Below are positions 1 to 5,565 of a DNA stretch of 5,565 nucleotides, in pieces (position 1 is the first letter of the stretch; the number at the start of each line of letters is the position of its first letter). This stretch comes from an uncultured Chthoniobacterales bacterium (lineage in GTDB: Bacteria > Verrucomicrobiota > Verrucomicrobiae > Chthoniobacterales > UBA10450), in NCBI GenBank assembly GCA_955652855.1, contig CATPCN010000056.1:1-5565 (forward strand), given 5' to 3'. The notes beneath the pieces were generated by a model. It was not told the origin of the DNA. It searched no databases and saw only the letters and a list, made by a program, of their open reading frames with translations. A program made the translations under genes and the position numbers.

Positions 1-814
1 GCGCGGGCTGGTTCGGCAGCGCGGTGGTGTCGACCACTTTCGGTTTCGGACGGTCGGCCAATTCTTCCGGGGAAATGAATGCGGCGGCGGCTGGCTCCGG
101 CACCGCCGCGCCCTTTTTCTTGAGCTGCTTCTCGATTGAGCGTTGCTGTTTGGACAATTCCTTCTGACTGATCTCGAGCTGGCCTTTCAAATCGGATCGG
201 CGCAGCCGGCGATTCAGTTTCCACTCGTTCAGTCGCGCGATGTTCTGGCGCGTGCTCGCAACCGTTTGCCTAACAATGAAAATGGGACGCAGACCGGTCA
301 TGAGAATGAGACTGGTGACATAAATTCCGGCGAGCAAAATGACCGAGCCGACGGTGCCCATCGTTCGCTGAAGCAAATGCCGGCCAAAATAATAACCGAC
401 CCAACCGCCCGGGCCTTGAATGTTAAATGCCGAATGCCAGCTGCGGAGAAAATGCGTTTGCAGATGCAGCAAACAGGCGCCTGAAGCGATGAAGAGAATG
501 ATCCAGAGCGCTCTCGGTATAACGCGCAGCTCGGCATGAAATAATTTCGCGGCGCCGAAACCGAGCAGCACCGCGGCGAGCAAATACGATGCTGCTCCGA
601 TCATTAAGTAACAAAACCCTGCGACGATCGCGCCGAGCGGTCCGATGAAATTTTGTGCGGGCCGATTCGGCGGCGAGACGTGACTAAACGGCACCCACGA
701 TGGCAAATCTTTCGGCGTGTAAGAAATCAGCGCGAGAAAAAGCAGCGTGCCAACGCCGAGCAAGATGAGCGCGAAGACTTCGTTCCAAGCGTTGTTTTTG
801 ACTGAGCGAGCCAC
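1..814 (-). CDS. ftsK: FtsK/SpoIIIE-type DNA translocase, N-terminal part (partial, runs off left edge)
   Basis: Translating the minus strand from 814 gives 271 residues with no stop before the window edge. FtsK proteins are hexameric ATP-driven DNA pumps anchored at the division septum that clear and help resolve the chromosome termini. What is visible matches the membrane end of the family: a short N-terminus (MARSVKNNAWNE), hydrophobic segments at about residues 13-31, 66-90, 102-117 and 153-172, then a strongly charged, coiled-coil-like stretch at about 190-235 and a Pro/Ala-rich linker. The ATPase motor and gamma domain would lie beyond position 1 and cannot be checked. The start is a GTG: an in-frame TGA lies only two codons upstream of it, and no ATG lies between. 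No clear ribosome binding site is seen. The gene is divergent from the lipoprotein/transporter pair. Family assignment rests on architecture and residue style; another four-helix membrane protein is possible but less likely. Confidence 0.82.
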   Translation of the reverse strand, partial: MARSVKNNAWNEVFALILLGVGTLLFLALISYTPKDLPSWVPFSHVSPPNRPAQNFIGPLGAIVAGFCYLMIGAASYLLAAVLLGFGAAKLFHAELRVIPRALWIILFIASGACLLHLQTHFLRSWHSAFNIQGPGGWVGYYFGRHLLQRTMGTVGSVILLAGIYVTSLILMTGLRPIFIVRQTVASTRQNIARLNEWKLNRRLRRSDLKGQLEISQKELSKQQRSIEKQLKKKGAAVPEPAAAAFISPEELADRPKPKVVDTTALPNQPA

Positions 815-936
815 CGCGCATCACAGTAATGCGATGGGCGCGCCTTTCAATTTCAATGTCGCGTTCAGTCGCTTTTATCGTCGTGCGCTTTGGTCTTGCG
901 CCCTGCGGGGATTAACCAATAGTCTCCCAGCGCCCA
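815..936. promoter_or_regulatory. Divergent intergenic region between ftsK and the lipoprotein/transporter genes
   Basis: These 122 bases separate two outward-facing genes, so promoters for both probably lie here or just inside the flanking coding sequence. I could not pick a convincing -35/-10 pair on either strand, nor a good Shine-Dalgarno before either start. The call therefore rests on layout only. Confidence 0.3.
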
Positions 937-1149
937 ATGCGATTTCTTCACTGCAAAAATTGCATCGCTTTCGCCGGTGTCATTTTGATCGCCCTCTGCT
1001 GCTCCTGCGAGAAGCACCACGCCGACGAGCTGTCGGATCAGGCAACGAAACCAATGGAGCGCGAAAACCAAACCGGCGCGGAGTCGGAAAAAGCATCACC
1101 TTCGGTGTCACCGACTCCGGCAGAATTTTTCCCCGGGAACAAACCCTAG
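937..1149 (+). CDS. Small putative lipoprotein (70 aa)
   Basis: This is a 70-residue protein with a short basic N-terminus (MRFLHCKN), a hydrophobic core at about residues 10-20 (IAFAGVILIAL) and a cysteine cluster CCSC at 21-24, followed by a hydrophilic tail rich in Glu, Lys, Ser, Thr and Pro that ends in SPTPAEFFPGNKP. This is the layout of a lipoprotein signal peptide followed by a short disordered, exported tail. The lipobox is not canonical: none of the candidate cysteines has a clean LAGC-type context, so the modified cysteine is uncertain (C22 or C24 most likely). An in-frame stop at 913-915 makes ATG 937 the only ATG start. Codon third positions are mostly G or C, as in the neighbours. 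The transporter begins 12 bases after the stop, implying co-transcription and perhaps a role linked to transport. Function is not recognised. The overlapping opposite-strand frame at 865-1071 has no such signal. Confidence 0.66.
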   Translation: MRFLHCKNCIAFAGVILIALCCSCEKHHADELSDQATKPMERENQTGAESEKASPSVSPTPAEFFPGNKP

Positions 1150-1161
1150 GCAAAGATCGAC

Positions 1162-2643
1162 ATGGCTAAACACAAATACGCGACGTCGCCGCCCAACCTA
1201 ACGACGATGCCGCCGGGCGTGCCCTACATCATCGGCAACGAGGCCGCCGAGCGTTTTTCCTATTACGGCATGAAGTCGATTCTGACCGTCTTTATGGCGC
1301 ATTACATCCTCAACAAAATGGGCGCGCTCGCTCCGATGCAGGAGCACGAGGCCGACAAGTACACGCACTATTTTGTCTCGGGCGTTTATTTTCTTCCAAT
1401 CCTCGGCGCGATCGTCGCCGATGGTTGGATCGGTAAGTATTGGACGATCTTCTCGCTCTCCATCGTCTACTGCCTCGGTCACCTCACCCTGGCATTCATG
1501 GATACTTCCTTCGGCATCGCCATGGGCGAACGCACCATGCTAGCGCTTGGACTCATTCTGATTTGTCTCGGTGCGGGTGGAATCAAGCCGTGCGTCTCAG
1601 CGAACGTGGGTGATCAGTTTGGCGAGTCGAACAAGCATTTGCTCTCGAAAATGTTCGGTTGGTTTTATTTCTCCATCAATGCGGGCTCGTTTATCTCGAC
1701 GCTGCTCTGTCCATTTCTCCTCGCTGATCCGCGATTCGGTCCGCGCTGGGCATTTGGAATTCCGGGCGTTGCTATGTTCATTGCGACCATTTTTTTCTGG
1801 GCCGGTCGCAAGAAAATGGTGCATGTGCCGCCCGCTGGTCTCGGTTATTTGCGGGAAACATTCAGTCGCGACGGTCTCATCACGCTCGCGCGCATCGCGA
1901 TGGTTTACGTTTTCGTCATCATCTTTTGGGCGCTGTGGGATCAGAGCAACGGCATTGAGTGGACGTTGCAGGCCGAAAAAATGGATCTGCGCGTGCCGTG
2001 GTTGCCGTGGATCGACATGGGCTTTTCGCCATTTCACTTTCATGCCGGCTGGGGCCTGACGTTGTTGGCCGCTCAAGTTCAGACCGCAAATCCAATCCTG
2101 ATTCTGATCTTCATTCCTCTCGTGAACTATGTCATTTATCCAGCGGTCAGCCGCTTCTTTCCGCTAACGCCGTTGCGCAAGATCGGCATCGGACTTTTTC
2201 TCACAGCGCTCAGTTTCATCGCGATCGTGTGGATCCAAGGTCAGATTGATCAGGGCCTGAAGCCGTCGGTCAACTGGCAACTGCTCGCCTATGTCATTCT
2301 CACTTTGGGCGAAGCCATGGTATCGATCACCGGTCTCGAATTTTCTTACACGCAGGCGCCAAACTCGATGAAGAGCTCCGTGATGGCGTTGTGGCTCCTC
2401 GCTGTTTCCGCTGGAAATTTCTTCGACGCGCAATTTAACGCGTGGGACGTGCTGCCCGGCGGCGGCCACAAATTGACGGACTATCAGTTCTTCACCTTTT
2501 TCACGATTCTGATGTTCTCGGCCGCGGTTGTCTTCGTGATCGTGGCCAGCTTTTACAAAGGTCGCACCTATCTGCAATCGCAGCAGCCGACGCTCGACGA
2601 ATTGGCAACAGAGCCGATTCTTTCCAGCGGCTCGCCGACTTAA
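1162..2643 (+). CDS. POT/PTR2-family proton-coupled oligopeptide transporter
   Basis: This is a 493-residue inner-membrane symporter of the POT (PTR2, SLC15-like) branch of the major facilitator superfamily, which imports di- and tripeptides with protons. The family signatures are visible. The ExxER proton-coupling motif sits in the first helix (E27, E30, R31, within NEAAERFSYYG). The GGIKPCVSANVGDQF segment is at about 139-153. The PTR2 signature FYFSINAGSFIST spans 168-180, FWALWDQ is at 255-261, and the conserved helix-10 region GEAMVSITGLEFSYTQAP is at 383-400. About twelve hydrophobic segments span the protein, and the length is normal for bacterial members. The start ATG lies 12 bases after the lipoprotein stop; only a weak AGG precedes it, so translation may be coupled. 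Exact substrate range (dipeptide, tripeptide or other) cannot be read from the sequence. Some relatives carry other solutes, but peptide transport is the best call. Confidence 0.94.
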   Translation: MAKHKYATSPPNLTTMPPGVPYIIGNEAAERFSYYGMKSILTVFMAHYILNKMGALAPMQEHEADKYTHYFVSGVYFLPILGAIVADGWIGKYWTIFSLSIVYCLGHLTLAFMDTSFGIAMGERTMLALGLILICLGAGGIKPCVSANVGDQFGESNKHLLSKMFGWFYFSINAGSFISTLLCPFLLADPRFGPRWAFGIPGVAMFIATIFFWAGRKKMVHVPPAGLGYLRETFSRDGLITLARIAMVYVFVIIFWALWDQSNGIEWTLQAEKMDLRVPWLPWIDMGFSPFHFHAGWGLTLLAAQVQTANPILILIFIPLVNYVIYPAVSRFFPLTPLRKIGIGLFLTALSFIAIVWIQGQIDQGLKPSVNWQLLAYVILTLGEAMVSITGLEFSYTQAPNSMKSSVMALWLLAVSAGNFFDAQFNAWDVLPGGGHKLTDYQFFTFFTILMFSAAVVFVIVASFYKGRTYLQSQQPTLDELATEPILSSGSPT

Positions 2644-2644
2644 A

Positions 2645-2710
2645 GGTGTAGGGCGGCTGTCTCCAGCCGCAAATCGGAACAATTAGTGTGAGGACACGCG
2701 CCTTTACACC
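2645..2710. repeat. REP-like palindromic element (outer inverted repeat enclosing two hairpins)
   Basis: Immediately after the transporter stop, GGTGTA (2645-2650) is answered by TACACC (2705-2710), and the match extends imperfectly inward (GGGCG against CGCC). Inside lie a perfect 7-base stem with a 4-base loop (GCGGCTG 2653-2659, TCTC, CAGCCGC 2664-2670) and a smaller hairpin (GTGT 2686-2689, GAGG, ACAC 2694-2697). Together they could fold as a three-way junction. The compact, GC-rich, intergenic placement resembles REP/MITE-type interspersed repeats. Only one copy is visible, so calling it a genomic repeat is inference. No T-run follows the strong hairpin, so it is not a classical intrinsic terminator, though it could protect the 3' end of the transporter message. 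Confidence 0.5.
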
Positions 2711-2751
2711 ACCACGCTTTACATTGCGCCTAACGAGTCGCACATTCCGCG

Positions 2752-3399
2752 ATGCCAAATGTCGTCACGTGGTTGCGGGCCAAGGATGCGAAATGGTTTC
2801 GCCCTGTTTTCGCGAAACATCCGGCGGTCCGCGTTTGGAACGCGCGCGCGCAATCAATTCCGCTGGAAAAAATGGACGGACTCTTGCTCACCGGCGGTCC
2901 CGACATCGCGCCGGAATTTCTTCGCCAGCCCGTGCCTGATCCCTCCGTCCTGGATAAAGATGTCGATCCAACGCGCGATCAATGGGAATTTGCCGCCGTG
3001 CAAGATGCACTCAGTCGCGAGTTGCCGATCTTCGCTATCTGCAAAGGCATGCAAGTTTTCAACGTCGCGCTCGGCGGCACGCTCAAGCTCGATATTAGAG
3101 GGCACGATTTGCCGGAGCAGAAGGACCACAACATTCAGCCGCTGCGCAACGATCGCGCCGCTTCGCATCGTTTCGAAAGAGTAAACAGCTCGCACCATCA
3201 AGCGATCGAGCAGCTCGCCACAGGTTGCGAAGCGGAATCGTGGTGCACGACCGACGACATCATTGAGCAGATGCGATTGCGCGATCATCCGTTTGCGCTG
3301 GCCGTGCAATATCATCCCGAACGTGACCGCGAACTTTACGCGCCGCTTTTCGCCGATTTTATTTCTCGATTGAAGAATTCGAATTCGCCAAATCACTAA
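2752..3399 (+). CDS. Gamma-glutamyl-GABA hydrolase family (peptidase C26) class I amidotransferase-like hydrolase
   Basis: A 215-residue cytoplasmic hydrolase of the PuuD/peptidase C26 family, whose members cleave gamma-glutamyl amide bonds through a Cys-His-Glu triad. Visible landmarks in order: the GLLLTGGPDIAPEF block (43-56), the nucleophile elbow AICKGMQVFNVALGGTL with C97, the VNSSHHQAI motif (144-152) and AVQYHPE with H188 and E190. All three catalytic residues are therefore present. The protein is shorter than typical PuuD enzymes (about 250 residues): the N-terminus goes almost directly from the first strand to the GGPD block, and the usual loop between that block and the elbow is compact. 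An in-frame TAA at 2731-2733 excludes a longer start, so the shortness is real as sequenced. No good Shine-Dalgarno is seen. The next gene starts one base after this stop, which suggests translational coupling. The true substrate is unknown; a gamma-glutamyl compound is the family-based expectation. Confidence 0.9.
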   Translation: MPNVVTWLRAKDAKWFRPVFAKHPAVRVWNARAQSIPLEKMDGLLLTGGPDIAPEFLRQPVPDPSVLDKDVDPTRDQWEFAAVQDALSRELPIFAICKGMQVFNVALGGTLKLDIRGHDLPEQKDHNIQPLRNDRAASHRFERVNSSHHQAIEQLATGCEAESWCTTDDIIEQMRLRDHPFALAVQYHPERDRELYAPLFADFISRLKNSNSPNH

Positions 3400-3400
3400 C

Positions 3401-4282
3401 ATGTCCACGCCGCAAAACACGATCGCGATCGTTTACGATTACGGATCAGACGCTGAGCCCGAGCTACATGCAGGACGAAGTCGTTTTCCCGGCGTTCGGA
3501 ATCAACCGCGAAAATTTTTGGCGGCGCTGCACCGATCTCGTGTGCGAGAACTACTACGACAACGAGCTCGCTTACATGAAGGTCTTGCTCGACACCCTCG
3601 GCATGGATCGGCCGACGAACACGGAACTAAAAAAGCTCGGCAAGAAACTGAACTTTTACAAAGGCCTTCCCGAAATGTTCGACGAATTTCGCGACGCTCT
3701 GCTTACCGAAGACAAATCGCGCACGGAAATACGGTCGAGCATTATATTATTTCATCGGGACTGAAAGTGTTGATCGACGGGAGCCGGCTGCAACCGTACG
3801 TGCGCGCCGTTTTCGGTTGTGAATTTGCCGAAGATGAAAACGGCCGGATCACATTTCCAAAGCGCGTCATCAGTCACACGCAGAAGACGCAATTCTTATT
3901 TCGGATTAACAAAGGCCTCCTCGATATGTCGCAGGATGTGAACGACCACATGGACGCGGACATTCGGCCGGTTCCGTTTTCAAACATGATTTACATCGAC
4001 GACGGCCCGACCGACGGGCCGTGCTTCACCGTCATGAAGAAAAACGACGGCCAGGCGATCGCTGTTTACAATCCGGACGATCCCGCGCGCGCCGGGTTCC
4101 GAAAGTGTTACCAGCTCTCCTCGCACGCCGATCGTGTCAAACATATCGCGCCTTCCGATTATCGGCCGAACACGCATCTGCGCATGCTGCTGGAGCAAAT
4201 GGTGGAGGAGATTGCGAATCGCATCGTGGCCGAACGCAAAACGGCCGTTGAGACCGGTACGGTGCGCGCGCCGAAACACTGA
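3401..4282 (+). CDS. HAD-superfamily hydrolase, disrupted by two compensating frameshifts
   Basis: The frame from ATG 3401 to TGA 4280-4282 is open for 293 codons, but codons 15 to about 106 are out-of-frame. The sensible protein reads 3401-3442, then 3444-3716 in the +1 frame, then 3719 onward in the first frame. So read, it is a phosphohydrolase of the HAD superfamily: motif I DYDQT (D13 nucleophile, D15 acid/base), a helical C1-type cap (about 23-105), motif II HYIISSG (S118 or S119), motif III lysine (K162 in SHTQKTQF) and motif IV YIDDGPTD (D200, D201, D205). A conserved tail follows (AVYNPDDPARAGFRKCYQLSS... begins near 222). In motif IV the usual Gly before the Asp is Asp. The start is one base after the amidase stop, so the two are probably co-translated. 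Its substrate is not recognised. As sequenced, the open frame would lack D15 and the whole cap and should be inactive. Confidence 0.85.
   Translation: MSTPQNTIAIVYDYGSDAEPELHAGRSRFPGVRNQPRKFLAALHRSRVRELLRQRARLHEGLARHPRHGSADEHGTKKARQETELLQRPSRNVRRISRRSAYRRQIAHGNTVEHYIISSGLKVLIDGSRLQPYVRAVFGCEFAEDENGRITFPKRVISHTQKTQFLFRINKGLLDMSQDVNDHMDADIRPVPFSNMIYIDDGPTDGPCFTVMKKNDGQAIAVYNPDDPARAGFRKCYQLSSHADRVKHIAPSDYRPNTHLRMLLEQMVEEIANRIVAERKTAVETGTVRAPKH
3443..3444 (+). other. Frameshift site 1: extra G inside HAD motif I
   Basis: After GAT TAC (D13, Y14) the sequence reads GGATCAGACGCTG. Dropping one G restores GAT CAG ACG CTG, giving DYDQTL, a textbook HAD motif I, and it leads directly into SPSYMQDEVVFPAFG in the +1 frame. 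With the extra G the frame reads GSDAEPELHAG, which resembles nothing in the family. Confidence 0.85.
3711..3730 (+). other. Frameshift site 2: missing base in the HAD gene
   Basis: The cap-encoding +1 frame makes sense up to GAC AAA (3711-3716), while the original frame makes sense again from GCG CAC GGA (3719), reading AHGNTVEHYIISSG. The two bases TC at 3717-3718 are left as an incomplete codon, so one base appears to be missing here. Adding one A to the AAA run would give DKIAHGNTVEHY. The exact position within about 20 bases cannot be fixed without relatives. Confidence 0.75.
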
Positions 4283-4283
4283 G

Positions 4284-5549
4284 TTAATTTCGCGTCGATT
4301 GCGGAATGGCTTCGCGGCGCCGCATCTCCAGCGCGGATTCTAACGCCGCGGAAAAACTGAGTGCATCGTCATGCGACGTCGCGCGGTCCGCGTAAGGAAT
4401 CGGCGGCGTGGACAGATCGCGAATATCAAATTCCGGCGGCACTTCTCCCATCACCTTCTCGAAAAACGACGCTGAGCTTTGCGGGAATGGAAAACAGCGC
4501 CAGAGACAATACGCGTTGAATCCATTGTTCAGCGCGGTGCGTGAAACGGTCGAGGAGACCGAGAAAACCGCGTCGATCGATTCGAAGTGGCGCAGAAAAT
4601 ATAACTCGGCCACCTCGCGATCATCTTCGATTTCAAAGCCGTCGAGATTCAATCGCGCCGCTTCGTTTCTCTCGGCCGGATGCGGCCGGTAGATGAGATC
4701 GCGGTCGCCCCCGTAATGCCGGCGGATGTAATCGAGACAAAGATTGAGATGTTTGATGTAAACATCGGGCGGAAGATTATGAATGAGCAAAAATGGCGTG
4801 CCGAAAAATATGACGCGACGCCGTCGATCTTGTTCGCTCGCGATCTTTTCCGAGATCGCGCGCAAATCTCCGATGCTCGGAAACTTCGCCGCGATCACAT
4901 TGCCGGGCGCATCTTTCCGCAGCTCGTGGCCGCTATTGCTCAACACAATGACCGCGTCATAAATTTCGCCGGGAGTTCTTTGCAACCGCACCAATCGCAC
5001 GCCGTCGCCGCCCGGATTGATCCACGGTTTGAAGTCCAGCGTTCGCTCCAATCCCACGCGTGGCTCGATGATTCGATTTTGCAGCCAACCGGATGTTGTG
5101 AAGCGGAAGTGCCAAGCGTCTCCGGTCGCAGTCAGGTCTTGATAAGCCTTCGAGGAGATGCAGAGGATTTTGAAAACGTTTGGATGCGCCGAGACAAGTG
5201 CGTTTGCCAGCGTGACCGTGCCCCCGAAACAGAGAATGACGTCCGTGTCGCGATTGATTTGGAGCGCGCTCAGCGCTCTCTGTCGCTCCCTGCTTTCGCG
5301 GTAAAGGCGAGATAAATCGCGCAAACCGCGACAAGTGGCGATGCGATCAAAAACATGTCTCGATCTGAATTCCGAGGCGAACGGTTTCCAGTTTCCATGT
5401 TCCCACCAGCTCGAATGTTCGCGCAGCAAATGAATTCCACCCGGCAAGCGCGCATGTAACTTTTGGGCCGCGGCCAGCGCGATCGGCAAACGAATCGGGC
5501 GCGTCATCGCGATCCAGAGCTTTGCGCCGGAATTGTCAACGCGGTTCAT
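4284..5549 (-). CDS. Putative GT-B-fold glycosyltransferase, sialyl/polysialyltransferase-like
   Basis: A 421-residue soluble-looking protein with no signal peptide or membrane helix. It begins with a Rossmann-like strand (KLWIAMTRP, 10-18) and has a second strand-turn unit VILCFGGTVTLANAL (104-118). Its C-terminal half contains VIFFGTPF (246-253), an HP motif in DLIYRPHPAE (H290, P291) and a VFSVSSTVSRTALNNG segment (SS at 332-333). In bacterial sialyl- and polysialyltransferases of the GT-B type, HP and S/SS motifs in this order bind the CMP part of the donor; I rely on that pattern, and overall similarity is not checked. The product would decorate a surface polysaccharide or lipid. ATG 5549 is the first visible start, but no in-frame stop appears between it and the right edge of the window, so the true start could lie outside; M15 is an alternative internal start. 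It ends one base from the HAD stop, tail to tail. CDP-glycerol or capsule transferases are alternative readings. Confidence 0.68.
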   Translation of the reverse strand: MNRVDNSGAKLWIAMTRPIRLPIALAAAQKLHARLPGGIHLLREHSSWWEHGNWKPFASEFRSRHVFDRIATCRGLRDLSRLYRESRERQRALSALQINRDTDVILCFGGTVTLANALVSAHPNVFKILCISSKAYQDLTATGDAWHFRFTTSGWLQNRIIEPRVGLERTLDFKPWINPGGDGVRLVRLQRTPGEIYDAVIVLSNSGHELRKDAPGNVIAAKFPSIGDLRAISEKIASEQDRRRRVIFFGTPFLLIHNLPPDVYIKHLNLCLDYIRRHYGGDRDLIYRPHPAERNEAARLNLDGFEIEDDREVAELYFLRHFESIDAVFSVSSTVSRTALNNGFNAYCLWRCFPFPQSSASFFEKVMGEVPPEFDIRDLSTPPIPYADRATSHDDALSFSAALESALEMRRREAIPQSTRN

Positions 5550-5565
5550 GATTGCAAGATCGACA

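Noticed and set aside
143..484. 113-codon plus-strand open frame
   Set aside because: It is antisense to the FtsK membrane domain; the minus-strand frame is open from 814 to the edge and shows four membrane segments.
2653..2670. Strong hairpin as an intrinsic terminator of the transporter gene
   Set aside because: The 7-base GC stem is followed by AAATCGG on the plus strand and not a T-run, and it sits inside a larger inverted repeat, so a palindromic element explains it better.
2164..2682. 172-codon minus-strand open frame
   Set aside because: It is antisense to the C-terminal half of the transporter and runs through the palindromic element; its Arg/Glu-rich composition is typical of shadow frames.
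2703..2723. Two TTTACA boxes 15 bases apart upstream of the amidase gene as -35 elements
   Set aside because: No TATAAT-like hexamer lies about 17 bases downstream of either, and one overlaps the outer stem of the palindrome.
2854..3420. 188-codon minus-strand open frame
   Set aside because: It is the reverse shadow of the peptidase C26 gene, which has an intact catalytic triad; long antisense frames are expected in GC-rich coding DNA.
3443..3718. Programmed ribosomal frameshifting in the HAD gene
   Set aside because: Two opposite shifts would be needed, one of them inside the catalytic motif, and no slippery heptamer or stimulating structure is evident at either site. Indels are simpler.
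4680..5315. 211-codon open frame on the plus strand
   Set aside because: It lies wholly antisense to the glycosyltransferase gene, whose frame has strand-helix patterning and HP/SS motifs; the plus-strand product shows no recognisable domain.

Overview
The window looks like ordinary chromosomal DNA from a moderately GC-rich Gram-negative-type bacterium. The mix of genes (an FtsK with a four-helix membrane domain, a POT-family peptide transporter preceded by a tiny lipoprotein gene, a short peptidase-C26 amidase and a HAD hydrolase) recalls soil Verrucomicrobiota such as the Chthoniobacterales. That assignment is inference from protein style and is not proven by any marker gene here. There is no rRNA, tRNA, CRISPR array, transposase or phage gene.

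Layout, left to right. On the minus strand, 814 to 1 (running off the left edge) is the N-terminal part of an FtsK/SpoIIIE-type DNA translocase: four membrane segments and the start of the charged linker, from a GTG start. A 122-base divergent gap follows. On the plus strand come a 70-residue putative lipoprotein (937-1149) and, 12 bases later, a complete 493-residue proton-coupled oligopeptide transporter (1162-2643). The next gap (2644-2751) holds a compact palindromic element (2645-2710), an outer inverted repeat enclosing two hairpins, that resembles a REP-type interspersed repeat. Then follow a 215-residue class I glutamine-amidotransferase-like hydrolase of the gamma-glutamyl-GABA hydrolase family (2752-3399) and, after one base, a HAD-superfamily hydrolase (3401-4282). 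The last gene, 5549-4284 on the minus strand, is a GT-B-type glycosyltransferase candidate with HP and SS motifs like those of bacterial sialyl/polysialyltransferases. It converges on the HAD gene with one base between the two stop codons.

The most notable observation is in the HAD gene. The open frame from 3401 to 4282 is continuous, but its residues 15 to about 106 are out-of-frame nonsense. The real protein sequence lies in the +1 frame between about 3444 and 3716. An extra base inside catalytic motif I (DxDxT) and a missing base near 3714-3718 cancel each other, so an automatic gene caller would report an intact 293-residue protein with a false middle third. Both sites involve short homopolymer runs, so sequencing or assembly error is the leading explanation; a real inactivating indel pair is the alternative.

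Functionally, the lipoprotein/transporter pair and the amidase/HAD pair are probably two transcription units (or one, interrupted by the palindromic element) concerned with uptake and breakdown of peptides or gamma-glutamyl compounds. The link between the two pairs rests on adjacency only. I see no convincing evidence of a new defence or mobile system in this window.
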